From assembly GCA_943333125.1 (NCBI GenBank), contig CALQSB010000001.1, positions 94,381 to 158,380 of the forward strand: DNA of 64,000 nt, in the 5' to 3' direction. Shown one piece after another: positions 50,091 through 59,882 of this stretch (its first letter is position 1; every line of letters begins with the position of its first letter). This DNA comes from Chitinophaga pinensis. Lineage in GTDB: Bacteria > Bacteroidota > Bacteroidia > Chitinophagales > Chitinophagaceae. Below the pieces are notes generated by a model. It saw only the letters and a list, made by a program, of their open reading frames with translations. It was not told where the DNA came from and did no database searches. Made by a program: the position numbers and the translations under genes.

Positions 50091-51134
50091 ATGATGTTAT
50101 TATCAATTGACCTTGGATTGGTTATAGAAAAATTAGTTTTAATTGTAGTGGTAATCTCCGCTTCATTAGTGATTGCGATGTACACCACATTCGCTGAAAG
50201 AAAAGTAGCCGCCATTTTGCAAGACAGAAGAGGACCTAATCGTGCCGGACCTTTTGGTTTATTACAACCATTGGCAGATGGTTTGAAATTGTTTTTTAAA
50301 GAAGAAATTATTCCTGCCTTTTCATCAAAGTTTTTATTTATAATGGGTCCTGCTTTGGCTATGCTTACAGCAATGATGACCAGTGCGGTAATACCCTGGG
50401 GCGACAAAGTGGAATTATTTGGCAGACACATCAGCCTTCAGATTACCGATGTAAATGTTGGCGTGCTTTATGTATTTGGTGTGGTGAGTCTGGGCGTTTA
50501 TGGTATCATGATAGGTTCTTGGGCAAGCAATAATAAATTTTCTTTATTGGGTGGATTAAGAGCAGCCTCGCAAATTATAAGTTATGAACTAGCCATGGGA
50601 ATTTCAATGATTGCATTGCTGATGGTTACTGGCACACTTAGCTTAAAAGAAATGGTGGTACAACAACAAGTCGGCCATTGGAATATTATTAATCAACCAT
50701 TGGGATTTTTGATATTTTTAGTTTGTGCTTTTGCAGAATGTAACAGAACCCCTTTTGATTTGCCAGAAGCAGAAAATGAATTAATCGGAGGTTATCATAC
50801 AGAATATTCTTCGATGAAACTGGGTTTTTATCTTTTTGCTGAGTATATCAATATGTTTATCAGTAGTGTAATTATGGCTACCTTATTCTTTGGTGGCTAC
50901 GACATGCCATTTGTAAATGAATCATTACTTTCACCAAATGTTGCGGCATTAATTGGCGTTGCTGCACTTATGGCAAAAGTGAGTTGTTTTATATTTCTAT
51001 TTATGTGGGTGAGATGGACAATCCCAAGATTCAGATATGATCAACTGATGCATTTGGGCTGGAGAATTTTAATACCATTGGCATTATTTAATATGTTGCT
51101 GACTGGTGGCGTTATTTTATATTTTCATAAATAA
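50091..51134 (+). CDS. nuoH: NADH-quinone oxidoreductase subunit H
   Basis: A 347-residue membrane subunit with about eight helices that joins the quinone chamber to the proton channels. Motifs: MYTTFAERKVAAILQDRRGP, GPFGLLQPLADGLKLFFKEE and ECNRTPFDLPEAENELIGGY. The ATG at 50091 (or the next codon 50094) is preferred over a start inside nuoG. Confidence 0.97.
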   Translation: MMLLSIDLGLVIEKLVLIVVVISASLVIAMYTTFAERKVAAILQDRRGPNRAGPFGLLQPLADGLKLFFKEEIIPAFSSKFLFIMGPALAMLTAMMTSAVIPWGDKVELFGRHISLQITDVNVGVLYVFGVVSLGVYGIMIGSWASNNKFSLLGGLRAASQIISYELAMGISMIALLMVTGTLSLKEMVVQQQVGHWNIINQPLGFLIFLVCAFAECNRTPFDLPEAENELIGGYHTEYSSMKLGFYLFAEYINMFISSVIMATLFFGGYDMPFVNESLLSPNVAALIGVAALMAKVSCFIFLFMWVRWTIPRFRYDQLMHLGWRILIPLALFNMLLTGGVILYFHK

Positions 51135-51155
51135 GTTTTTAATTTTTAACTATAA

Positions 51156-51710
51156 ATGCAAGCATTAACAAACAAAGCAAAACAAGTTTCCAGAAAGCCA
51201 ATGAGTTTTATGGAGAAAATGTATCTGCCTGCAATATTTAAAGGGATGATGATTACTTTCATGCATATCTTTAAAAAGAAACCTACCATCAATTACCCGG
51301 AGAAAAAAAGGCCATTCAGTCCTGTTTTCAGAGGAATGCAAATTCTGAATCGTGATGAAGAAGGTCGTGAAAATTGCACCGCTTGTGGATTGTGTGCTGT
51401 GGCTTGTCCGGCTGAAGCTATTACAATGGAAGCAGCGGAAAGACAAACTGGAGAAGAGAATTTATATAAGGAGGAAAAATATGCAGCTAAATACGAGATT
51501 AATATGCTTCGTTGTATTTTCTGTGGTTTATGTGAAGAGGCTTGTCCAAAGGATGCTATTTATCTGAGTGAAACATTCACGCCTGCAGATTACCAGCGTA
51601 AGCAGTTTATCTATGGAAAAAATGACTTATTAATTCCGCACCCAAAAGAAAATCCTGAAGCATACAAAAAAGCTTTGGGCAACAGAGCAAATAAAGAAAT
51701 GGTTAATTAA
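51156..51710 (+). CDS. nuoI: NADH-quinone oxidoreductase subunit I
   Basis: A 184-residue subunit with two [4Fe-4S] clusters (N6a, N6b) bound by CTACGLCAVACPAEA and CIFCGLCEEACPKDA. An N-terminal amphipathic part attaches it to the membrane arm. Six bp separate it from nuoJ. Confidence 0.97.
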   Translation: MQALTNKAKQVSRKPMSFMEKMYLPAIFKGMMITFMHIFKKKPTINYPEKKRPFSPVFRGMQILNRDEEGRENCTACGLCAVACPAEAITMEAAERQTGEENLYKEEKYAAKYEINMLRCIFCGLCEEACPKDAIYLSETFTPADYQRKQFIYGKNDLLIPHPKENPEAYKKALGNRANKEMVN

Positions 51711-51716
51711 ATTATA

Positions 51717-52241
51717 ATGAATATTACAACCTTGGTTTTTATTTTGTTATCGGTGATGTCAGTAGGCAGTGCCATAATGATGATATCCAGCAAAAGCCCC
51801 GTGCATAGTGTACTTTGGCTTATTGTTGTTTTTTTTGCGATATCCGGCCATTATATTTTACTGAACGCGCAATTCCTGGCTATAGTAAATATTATCGTTT
51901 ATGCAGGTGCAATAATGGTGTTGTTTTTATTTGTCGTGATGCTTATGAATTTGAATGCAGAAACAGAACCTATTAAAAACTATCGATTACAGTTAGTCGG
52001 AATAATATCCGGAGGAGCACTTTTATTAGTTATTGTTTCGGCAGTTATGAAAATTGATACAGAGCAATTAGTGGAAATGAAAGTTGGAGATGCAGGTTTG
52101 ATAAAAGTGCTCGGAATGAATTTATTTAAAAATTACATTTTGCCTTTCGAAATAAGCAGTGTGCTATTTTTAAGCGCAATGATTGGTGCTGTAGTAATTG
52201 GCAAAAAAGATGATGAAGTAGTCAATAAACCTGAAAATTAA
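51717..52241 (+). CDS. nuoJ: NADH-quinone oxidoreductase subunit J
   Basis: A 174-residue membrane subunit with five helices. The conserved third helix is AQFLAIVNIIVYAGAIMVLF, then LFVVMLMNLN. nuoK follows after 3 bp, so they are probably translationally coupled. Confidence 0.94.
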   Translation: MNITTLVFILLSVMSVGSAIMMISSKSPVHSVLWLIVVFFAISGHYILLNAQFLAIVNIIVYAGAIMVLFLFVVMLMNLNAETEPIKNYRLQLVGIISGGALLLVIVSAVMKIDTEQLVEMKVGDAGLIKVLGMNLFKNYILPFEISSVLFLSAMIGAVVIGKKDDEVVNKPEN

Positions 52242-52244
52242 ATT

Positions 52245-52577
52245 ATGGACATTAAAGCATACATTATTTTATCGCTGGTTTTGTTTACCATTGGCATCAT
52301 TGGCGTTTTGGTGCGCCGAAATGCTATAATTATTTTTATGTGTGTAGAGTTGATGTTGAATGCCGTGAACCTTCTTTTGGTTGCATTTTCAAAAATGCAT
52401 GCGTTGTCCAGCGCAGTGAAAGCATCCCCGGGTTATGCGAGCGATGCCCAGATTTTTGTTTTCTTTATTATGGTGGTAGCTGCAGCTGAAGTTAGCGTGG
52501 GATTGGCAATAATTGTAATGATGTATAGAAATGTACATACTGTTGATGTGAATTTTTTGAACAGGTTAAAAAACTAA
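52245..52577 (+). CDS. nuoK: NADH-quinone oxidoreductase subunit K
   Basis: A 110-residue subunit with three helices. The functional Glu is in [19 protein letters not shown] and another acidic residue in [18 protein letters not shown], both on the proton path. Confidence 0.96.
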   Translation: MDIKAYIILSLVLFTIGIIGVLVRRNAIIIFMCVELMLNAVNLLLVAFSKMHALSSAVKASPGYASDAQIFVFFIMVVAAAEVSVGLAIIVMMYRNVHTVDVNFLNRLKN

Positions 52578-52625
52578 AATTAATAATTGAAATAAGTTTT
52601 AGGATTTATTTCTTTTTCATTGCTT

Positions 52626-54509
52626 ATGAATAATATAATAAAATTAGTTTGGCTTATTCCAGTATTGCCTTTAATTGGTTTTCTGATTAATGGACTTGGA
52701 CGCAAAGCTTTATCTAAGACATTGTCTGGATACATTGGAAGTGCAGTTGTACTGGGTTCGTTTGTACTGAGTTTTCTGGTTTTTTTACAGGTTAAAAACG
52801 GAGCATCAGCCACTGTGCATTTTTTTAATTTCATAGACCTGAGTACTTTTAAAATTGCTTTTGATTTTAAAATAGATCAACTTTCTACTTTATTTCTATT
52901 AATAATAACTGGTGTTGGATTTCTGATTCATGTGTATTCAACGGCTTATATGCATGATGAAGAAGGAATGAATTTCGCAAAGTATTTTGCCTATTTGAAT
53001 CTTTTTGTTTTCTCAATGTTGTTGTTGGTAATGGGCGGAAATTTCGTAATCATGTTTATTGGATGGGAGGGTGTTGGGCTTTGTTCATATTTATTAATTG
53101 GATATTGGTATAGAAATACCAATTATACGGATGCTGCTAACAAGGCATTTATCATGAACAGGATTGGAGATCTTGGATTTCTATTGGCGTTGTTCTGGTT
53201 GATATCTAAATTGGGTACAGTTCAATACGATGATATCTTTACAACAGCAAGTCTGGCAAAACTTTCGGCTAAGGATATCACAGGAATTACTTTATTGCTT
53301 TTTGTTGGAGCCACCGGAAAGAGTGCTCAAATTCCTTTATTTACCTGGTTGCCTGATGCGATGGCGGGACCTACACCCGTAAGTGCATTGATACATGCGG
53401 CAACAATGGTAACTGCAGGTATTTACATGATCGCGAGAAGTAACGCATTATTCTCATTGGCGCATCAAACTCAAACGATTATTAGTATAGTAGGTTTGGC
53501 TACTGCTCTATTGGCGGCTTCCATTGCTATTAAACAAAATGATATTAAAAAAGTGCTGGCATACTCAACCGTTAGCCAGCTTGGATTTATGTTTGTGGCA
53601 TTAGGTACTGGAAATTATGTTGCCGCCGTATTTCACGTGTTAACACATGCTTTTTTCAAAGCATTAATGTTTCTTGGAAGTGGTTCTGTCATTCATGCAA
53701 TGGGAGGAGAACAAGATATCAGAAAAATGGGAGGCCTGCATAAGCACATGAAAATTACCAGTATTACTTTTCTAATTGGGTGCCTCGCAATTTCTGGAAT
53801 TCCAGGATTTTCAGGCTTTTTCTCAAAAGATGAGATTCTTGCCGGAGCTTATGGTCACAGTACTTTATTGTATTCTATTACGTTGTTTGCAGCTCTGCTT
53901 ACTGCATTTTATATGTTCAGGTTGTATATTATCACATTTACTGGAAAATTTCGGGGCACTCACGATCAGGAACATCACTTGCACGAAAGTCCAAAAGCAA
54001 TGACTATACCATTGATTATACTCGGCATTTTAAGTGTGATTGGTGGTTATGTTGGAGTCCCCGAAGTATTGGGAGGGCATCATGAACTGGCCGCTTATCT
54101 CTCACCGGTAGTGAAGTCAGCGGAGCATCATTTGTCTCATAATACAGAGTTTATGCTCATGGGCTTGTCAACAATACTGGTGGTAATATCTATTTCATTC
54201 GCATGGGCAAGGTTTAGAAATTATTCAATTGAAGGAGAAGCAAAGGGATTGGGAAGTCTGCTGGAAAACAAATGGTATGTTGATGAAATTTATCAGAAGA
54301 TTATCCTGAATCCACTAAAATCAATTTCGGCATTTTTTAATAATATTATTGAATCCAAATTAATCGACGGAGCTGTAAATGGAGTTGGAAAAATGATTAA
54401 TTATGGAAGCCGTCAGCTGCGCTGGTTACAGAGCGGGCAGGTAGGAGGGTATGTGCTGCTTATGGTTATTGGAATGCTGATATTATTTTTCATACAATTA
54501 TTTTTATAA
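52626..54509 (+). CDS. nuoL: NADH-quinone oxidoreductase subunit L
   Basis: A 627-residue antiporter-like subunit at the far end of the membrane arm. Helix motifs: FIGWEGVGLCSYLLIGYWYR, GKSAQIPLFTWLPDAMAGPT, then PVSALIHAATMVTAGIYM and KKVLAYSTVSQLGFMFVALG. The long lateral helix is formed by the C-terminal region. The ATG at 52626 is preferred to a TTG six bases earlier. Confidence 0.96.
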   Translation: MNNIIKLVWLIPVLPLIGFLINGLGRKALSKTLSGYIGSAVVLGSFVLSFLVFLQVKNGASATVHFFNFIDLSTFKIAFDFKIDQLSTLFLLIITGVGFLIHVYSTAYMHDEEGMNFAKYFAYLNLFVFSMLLLVMGGNFVIMFIGWEGVGLCSYLLIGYWYRNTNYTDAANKAFIMNRIGDLGFLLALFWLISKLGTVQYDDIFTTASLAKLSAKDITGITLLLFVGATGKSAQIPLFTWLPDAMAGPTPVSALIHAATMVTAGIYMIARSNALFSLAHQTQTIISIVGLATALLAASIAIKQNDIKKVLAYSTVSQLGFMFVALGTGNYVAAVFHVLTHAFFKALMFLGSGSVIHAMGGEQDIRKMGGLHKHMKITSITFLIGCLAISGIPGFSGFFSKDEILAGAYGHSTLLYSITLFAALLTAFYMFRLYIITFTGKFRGTHDQEHHLHESPKAMTIPLIILGILSVIGGYVGVPEVLGGHHELAAYLSPVVKSAEHHLSHNTEFMLMGLSTILVVISISFAWARFRNYSIEGEAKGLGSLLENKWYVDEIYQKIILNPLKSISAFFNNIIESKLIDGAVNGVGKMINYGSRQLRWLQSGQVGGYVLLMVIGMLILFFIQLFL

Positions 54510-54524
54510 AAAAATTAAACCACT

Positions 54525-56018
54525 TTGGGTAATTACATTACGTTTCCTGACTTATTAACCTGGCTGCCAATGCTTGCAGGGTTGTTCTGTTTTTTTGTTG
54601 TAAACCAAAAAAAGGCAAAGTCTACTGCGATTATTTTTTCATTGCTTATCATGGGAGTTTCCATTGCAACATTGTTTTTTACAAATGATGCAAAATATCT
54701 TTCATACAACAATGTGAATTATTTCTGGTTGAAATACCTGGGAGCTAATTATTTTATTGGTATTGATGGCATGGGAAGAATGCTGACACTGCTTACGGCG
54801 ATAGGATTTCCTTTGATTCTCTTGTCAACTGTAAATCAGGAACAACAAAACCCCAAAGCTTTTTATGGGTTGATGATGTTTACGCAAGCCGGGCTTATGG
54901 GCGTTTTTATGGCTTTTGATGCCTTGACTTTTTATTTCTACTGGGAACTGGCTTTGGTTCCTGTATATTTTCTTTGCAGTAAATGGGGCGGAGAAAGAAG
55001 AATTCAGGCGACTTTTAAATTTTTCGTGTACACCTTCGCGGGATCTTTGTTGATGCTCATTGCTATCATATATGTATACATGCATACTAGTTCAAGAGCT
55101 ATTGAAGAAGGGGTTATGATTCCTCATTCTTTTTCTCTTACTGCTTTTTATAATGCGCAATTATCTGTTACAGAACAAAACTGGCTTTTTGTATTGTTTT
55201 TCATAGCCTTTGCAATCAAGATGCCGATTTTTCCATTTCATACATGGCAGCCTGATGCATACGATCAATCACCAACATCAGTAACGATGGTACTTAGTGG
55301 CCTTATGGTTAAGATGGGTTTGTTTGGGGTACTCAGATGGTTGATTCCGGTTTTTCCTGCAGCTTCTGTACATTATAAAAACATTATTATTATTTTATCA
55401 GTAATTGGAATTGTATACGCTAGTTGCATTGCTATGATGCAGGACAATATAAAAAGACTGGTTGCTTATTCTTCTATAGCCCATATCGGTTTAATGTGCG
55501 CTGCTATTTTCTCTATGAATGTAATCAGCATCCAAGGTGTTTTATTGCAGATGTTCGACCATGGTATAAATATTATTGGCATGTGGGTGGTCGTACAAAT
55601 TATCGAGCGCAAAACAGGTGTAAAAAAGATTTCTCAGTTAAGCGGACTCGCAGCTTCAGCACCAGTGCTAACTATTTTATTTATCATTATTGCTTTGGCA
55701 AATATTGCATTGCCTTTAACGAATTCCTTTACCGGAGAATTATTAATGTTTACTGGCTTGTTTCAAACTAGTATATGGTTTGCAGCAATCGCAGGAATTG
55801 GAATAATTTTATCGGCGGTGTACACACTCAATATGATTCAGAAAGTATTTTACGGCAGTGTTAACAAGATTACTACAGAAGTAAAAGATATCTCATTGCA
55901 AGAAAAACTGATTCTTTTTTTTATTGTGGGGATTATATTTTTTATCGGAATTTATCCGCAACCATTAATTGACTTAACTAAAGAATCTGTAACTAATATT
56001 TTGTTCAGATTAAAATAG
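54525..56018 (+). CDS. nuoM: NADH-quinone oxidoreductase subunit M
   Basis: A 497-residue antiporter-like subunit. Motifs: FYFYWELALVPVYFLCSKWG, KMPIFPFHTWQPDAYDQSPT and KRLVAYSSIAHIGLMCAAIF. The start appears to be TTG at 54525: the conserved-looking GNYITFPDLLTWLPMLAG follows it directly, and the first in-frame ATG is 15 codons later, inside the first helix. 15 bp separate it from nuoL. Confidence 0.94.
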   Translation: MGNYITFPDLLTWLPMLAGLFCFFVVNQKKAKSTAIIFSLLIMGVSIATLFFTNDAKYLSYNNVNYFWLKYLGANYFIGIDGMGRMLTLLTAIGFPLILLSTVNQEQQNPKAFYGLMMFTQAGLMGVFMAFDALTFYFYWELALVPVYFLCSKWGGERRIQATFKFFVYTFAGSLLMLIAIIYVYMHTSSRAIEEGVMIPHSFSLTAFYNAQLSVTEQNWLFVLFFIAFAIKMPIFPFHTWQPDAYDQSPTSVTMVLSGLMVKMGLFGVLRWLIPVFPAASVHYKNIIIILSVIGIVYASCIAMMQDNIKRLVAYSSIAHIGLMCAAIFSMNVISIQGVLLQMFDHGINIIGMWVVVQIIERKTGVKKISQLSGLAASAPVLTILFIIIALANIALPLTNSFTGELLMFTGLFQTSIWFAAIAGIGIILSAVYTLNMIQKVFYGSVNKITTEVKDISLQEKLILFFIVGIIFFIGIYPQPLIDLTKESVTNILFRLK

Positions 56019-56045
56019 AACTTTAGAAATTATTAGAATAAAATT

Positions 56046-57437
56046 ATGAATGCATTAATATTATCAGCAATCTGGGGTTTAGTTATGATGTTTTGCGGTG
56101 TGTTTGTAAAGAGCAAATCCATCCCCAAATACATAGCTGTTTTAGGCCTGTCAATTGTTTTAATTTCCAGCATGATTGAACTGCTGACCAAAAAATCTTT
56201 TTTCCATTTTGGTTACAACAATATGCTTAATACAGAAGGGTTTAACCTCAGTTTTATTGTTATAATTTTATTTTGTACACTAATTTATTTTTTACTTACC
56301 GGATCTGAGATTGAAAAAGTAGGCGCTCATGTTGGAGAATATTTCGCCTTAATATTTTTTGTGCTTTGTGGCATTTCAATCGTTGCCACATTCAATACAT
56401 TATTGATGTTGTTTATTGGAATTGAAATTATTTCTATTCCACTTTACATTCTTACTGGTAGCGACAAACGAAATCTCAAAAGTAACGAAGCCGCACTTAA
56501 ATATTTTTTAATGGGAGCTTTTTCCACTGGAATAATGCTGATGGGAATTGCTTTTATTTATGGGGGTAATCCCAATGCGTCATTTTATATTGATAAAATT
56601 GAAATGGGTATAGGGCACATGCCGGTGTTGATTGCAGTAGGATTGTTGTTCGTTTTGGTATCCATGTCTTTTAAAGTTTCGGCTGCCCCATTTCATTTCT
56701 GGACACCTGATGTGTATGATGGAGCCCCTACAGTTTTTACTTCTTTCATGAGTTCCGTTGTAAAAGTAGCCGGCTTTTTTGCGTTTTTAAGATTATTCGA
56801 ACATGCATTTGGAATAGTACAAGATCAATGGCAGGTATTGATTGTATTTATCACAGTGGCTACACTTTTAATTGGTAATGTAACTGCAGTTTTTCAGCAA
56901 AGTGTAAAACGCATGCTGGCATACTCTAGTATTGCCCAGGCCGGATTTATGTTATTGGCAATATTTGCCCTAAATGATAAAGCAAAAGAAGGAATTCTTT
57001 TATATGCTGCGGCTTACAGTCTGGCTTCAATAGGATTGTTTGGTGTACTTACAAAAATGGAAGATTATACTATCGATGGATTTAACGGCCTTGCAAAAGA
57101 ACAGCCTGTTCTTGGGTTGGCAGCTACCATATTTTTGTTGTCGCTTACTGGTATTCCTTTAACAGCAGGGTTTCAAAGCAAATTTTTTATGTTAATGGCG
57201 GCTATTCAAAATGGACATCATTTCTGGATTGTAATTGTTGCTGTACTTTTCGCAGCAATAAGTGCATATTATTATTTCAGAGTAATACAGGCAATCTATT
57301 TTAAGGAAGCCACCAAAACTATTATTTTGCCCCATTCAATAAATATTCCTTTTAAGATCATGTTAATAGTGATTGCTGCACTGATATTAATCATTGGAGT
57401 TTATCCTGAGCTTGTAATCGGCTGGATGTATCGTTAA
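56046..57437 (+). CDS. nuoN: NADH-quinone oxidoreductase subunit N
   Basis: A 463-residue antiporter-like subunit. Motifs: FIGIEIISIPLYILTGSDKR, SFKVSAAPFHFWTPDVYDGA, then PTVFTSFMSSVVKVAGFFAF and VKRMLAYSSIAQAGFMLLAI. Last of the fourteen nuo genes. No clear terminator was seen behind it; the next gene has its own -7 box. Confidence 0.96.
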   Translation: MNALILSAIWGLVMMFCGVFVKSKSIPKYIAVLGLSIVLISSMIELLTKKSFFHFGYNNMLNTEGFNLSFIVIILFCTLIYFLLTGSEIEKVGAHVGEYFALIFFVLCGISIVATFNTLLMLFIGIEIISIPLYILTGSDKRNLKSNEAALKYFLMGAFSTGIMLMGIAFIYGGNPNASFYIDKIEMGIGHMPVLIAVGLLFVLVSMSFKVSAAPFHFWTPDVYDGAPTVFTSFMSSVVKVAGFFAFLRLFEHAFGIVQDQWQVLIVFITVATLLIGNVTAVFQQSVKRMLAYSSIAQAGFMLLAIFALNDKAKEGILLYAAAYSLASIGLFGVLTKMEDYTIDGFNGLAKEQPVLGLAATIFLLSLTGIPLTAGFQSKFFMLMAAIQNGHHFWIVIVAVLFAAISAYYYFRVIQAIYFKEATKTIILPHSINIPFKIMLIVIAALILIIGVYPELVIGWMYR

Positions 57438-57485
57438 TTTAATTTCTATTCCGCGGATAAAAAAATAATAAGTATTCTCTTTGAT

Positions 57486-57493
57486 TAACTTTG
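57486..57493 (+). promoter_or_regulatory. -7 box ahead of the FtsX/MacB-type permease
   Basis: TAACTTTG, matching TAnnTTTG, 16 nt before the ATG at 57510. No -33 TTG at the expected distance. Confidence 0.45.
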
Positions 57494-57509
57494 ATGTAAT
57501 TTTAAAGAT

Positions 57510-58793
57510 ATGACTTACGCAGATTCATTAGCACTTTCATGGAAGAATATAAAAGGCAATAAATTACGTACAGCTATCACTGTAATCATCATTGCACTGG
57601 GTATTTTTGCACTTATATTGATTATCACTGCTATTCAGGCTGCCAGCAATAGTTTAACAACTAGCTTCTCTACAATGGGGTCAAATGCATTCAGCATCAG
57701 ATACCGCGAACGTAACTTCAGCTTTGGCCACCGGGGAAGGGCAGACGCTACTAAGACAAATAAAAAAAAGCTGAACGAAAGAAAATCATCTATGGGTATT
57801 CCAATCAGTTTAGATGAAGCAAAATTATTCAGAGACCGTTTTTTATTTCCAGGATCAAAAGTTAGTGTAGCATTAAGGGGGCCAGCAAATGTCGTTGTAA
57901 ATACAAACAGATATAAAACAAACCCTGATGTAAACGTTTTTGGCGGAGATGAAAACTATCTTGATTTGAATGGCTACAAAATTGCTTACGGAAGAAATTT
58001 TACAAAGCCAGAAATCGAATCAGGTATAAACCTATGCATGATAGGGAGTGGTGTTGTTTCTAAATTATTCGCCGAAAACAACGCAAAGGCAATAGATGCA
58101 TTGATTAGTGTTGATCATATTCCTTATCGGGTGATAGCCGTTTTGGAAGATAAGGGATCGAGTGCTTTTTTTAATACCAGCAAGGTTGTTATTACCCCAT
58201 ATAATAATGTGAGAAGAACTTTTGCATCTCAAAACAGTAATTATAATATTGCGGTCATGGTTGATGACTTAAAAAAAATGGATTTCGCCATTGGAGAGGC
58301 CACTGCTGTTTTTCGACCTGTTCGGAAGCTTTCGGTTAAAGATGCTGATAATTTTTATATTGATAAAAGTGACAGCATAGCGGAATCTTTGTTAACCAAT
58401 CTTGGTTTTCTGGAAAAAGGAACCATTGGGATTGCCTTTATTACGCTCATTGGTGCAGCCATTGGACTAATGAACATAATGTTGGTTGCTGTAAATGAAA
58501 GAACCAAAGAAATCGGGTTGTCTAAAGCACTTGGGGCAACTAAGGCTTCTATCAGAAGTCAGTTCCTTTTTGAATCAGTATTAATCAGCTTGATGGGGGC
58601 AATTGCAGGTATCGTTTCTGGCGTTTTGCTTGGCAATCTAGTCGCCGTTTTATTACACACCGGTTTTGTAATTCCATGGGGCTGGGTTATTGCAGGAGTT
58701 GTAGTTTGTTTCGCTGTAGGTCTTCTGGCCGGCTTATATCCTGCTTATAAAGCGTCCAAGCTTGACCCTATAGTAGCACTACGTTACGAATAA
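57510..58793 (+). CDS. ABC transporter permease, MacB/FtsX type
   Basis: A 427-residue inner-membrane protein: a first helix (ITVIIIALGIFALILIITAI), a large periplasmic MacB-like domain (about residues 45-290) and three C-terminal helices with the FtsX signature (GLMNIMLVAVNERTKEIGLS, then KALGATKASIRSQFLFE). It should pair with a cytoplasmic ATPase, which is not encoded nearby. Such permeases transmit force for lipoprotein or drug export or for envelope signalling; which applies here cannot be said. Confidence 0.88.
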   Translation: MTYADSLALSWKNIKGNKLRTAITVIIIALGIFALILIITAIQAASNSLTTSFSTMGSNAFSIRYRERNFSFGHRGRADATKTNKKKLNERKSSMGIPISLDEAKLFRDRFLFPGSKVSVALRGPANVVVNTNRYKTNPDVNVFGGDENYLDLNGYKIAYGRNFTKPEIESGINLCMIGSGVVSKLFAENNAKAIDALISVDHIPYRVIAVLEDKGSSAFFNTSKVVITPYNNVRRTFASQNSNYNIAVMVDDLKKMDFAIGEATAVFRPVRKLSVKDADNFYIDKSDSIAESLLTNLGFLEKGTIGIAFITLIGAAIGLMNIMLVAVNERTKEIGLSKALGATKASIRSQFLFESVLISLMGAIAGIVSGVLLGNLVAVLLHTGFVIPWGWVIAGVVVCFAVGLLAGLYPAYKASKLDPIVALRYE

Positions 58794-58835
58794 TAATCCA
58801 TAAAAAAAATAGGGTATTAAAATTAAATAATTGAA

Positions 58836-58867
58836 AAATTAATGACTTCTTGTTGTGTCATTAATTT
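58836..58867. repeat. 11-bp inverted repeat between the permease and exbB
   Basis: AAATTAATGAC at 58836-58846 and GTCATTAATTT at 58857-58867, with a 10-nt loop. AT-rich and without a following T-run. It overlaps a possible exbB promoter (TTG at 58853, 19 nt, TAACTTG at 58875), so it could be an operator. Confidence 0.55.
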
Positions 58868-58988
58868 ATTTTACTAACTTGTCGCCTCATTAGTTTAATG
58901 CATGATTTTTATCATGGCTTTTTTGTAATAAAAAGTTATCAGAGCAACTATTTAAAAATTTAATCAAAAAACTTAAAACCAGATTGTT

Positions 58989-59828
58989 ATGGCAGAAACA
59001 AAATCAACTGCAAATTCGGCACAGAAATCCAACAACATGATTTCATTATTAGCACCTGTGGCGTGCTTGTTGGCAGGCTACATTATTTGGAGATTTGTAA
59101 TTGGAAGCGGCTCCAACTTTAATGGAGGATCCGAGAACGGCGGTTTCTGGCCCGATAGAGAAGGACCAAAAACAGCGTTAAGTAAAATGTACCTCGGAGG
59201 TATTATTGTACCTATTCTTATTGGCACTTTTTTGACAATGATAACATTTGTTGTGGAAAGATTCATGACTATATCAAAAGCTTCAGGAACTGGAAATAAT
59301 AATGATTTTGTTCGTAAAGTTCAATACCATCTTGCAAATAAAAATATCGATGCAGCAATGGCAGAGTGCGATAAACAAAAAGGCTCTGTTGGTAATGTCA
59401 TGAAATCTGGATTACATCGTTACAAAGAAATGGTAAATAATTCTCAGTTGAGTACAGATCAAAAGGTATTAGCTATTCAAAAAGAAGTTGAAGAAGCTAC
59501 CTCACTTGAGTTACCTATGCTGGAGAAAAATCTGGTATTTTTATCAACGATTGCATCTATCGCAACACTTATGGGATTGTTAGGAACAGTATTAGGTATG
59601 ATACGTTCTTTCTCTGCACTAGGAGAAGACAGTGGCGGAGGAGCGGCAGCAAGTAAACTTTCCGTAGGTATTTCTGAGGCTCTTTATAATACTGCTTTAG
59701 GAATTGGTACATCTGCATTTGCTATTATTTTCTATAATATTTTCACTACAAAGATTGACGCAATTACTTATGGTATTGATGAATCTGGATTTACTTTAAC
59801 TCAATCATTTGCTTCACTCTACAAATAA
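58989..59828 (+). CDS. exbB: ExbB/TolQ/MotA family proton channel
   Basis: A 279-residue membrane protein. An early helix (MISLLAPVACLLAGYIIWRF) and a second (LGGIIVPILIGTFLTMITFV) come before a cytoplasmic loop of ~90 residues; the conserved pair of helices lies at the end (LVFLSTIASIATLMGLLGTV, then ALYNTALGIGTSAFAIIFYN). It forms the pentameric stator that uses the proton gradient to move TonB. First of four genes exbB-exbD-exbD-tonB. Confidence 0.9.
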   Translation: MAETKSTANSAQKSNNMISLLAPVACLLAGYIIWRFVIGSGSNFNGGSENGGFWPDREGPKTALSKMYLGGIIVPILIGTFLTMITFVVERFMTISKASGTGNNNDFVRKVQYHLANKNIDAAMAECDKQKGSVGNVMKSGLHRYKEMVNNSQLSTDQKVLAIQKEVEEATSLELPMLEKNLVFLSTIASIATLMGLLGTVLGMIRSFSALGEDSGGGAAASKLSVGISEALYNTALGIGTSAFAIIFYNIFTTKIDAITYGIDESGFTLTQSFASLYK

Positions 59829-59882
59829 ATTGTGGAAGAAGTTAATCAATGCATCTAAAAGCAAATTCAAAAATAATCAAGA

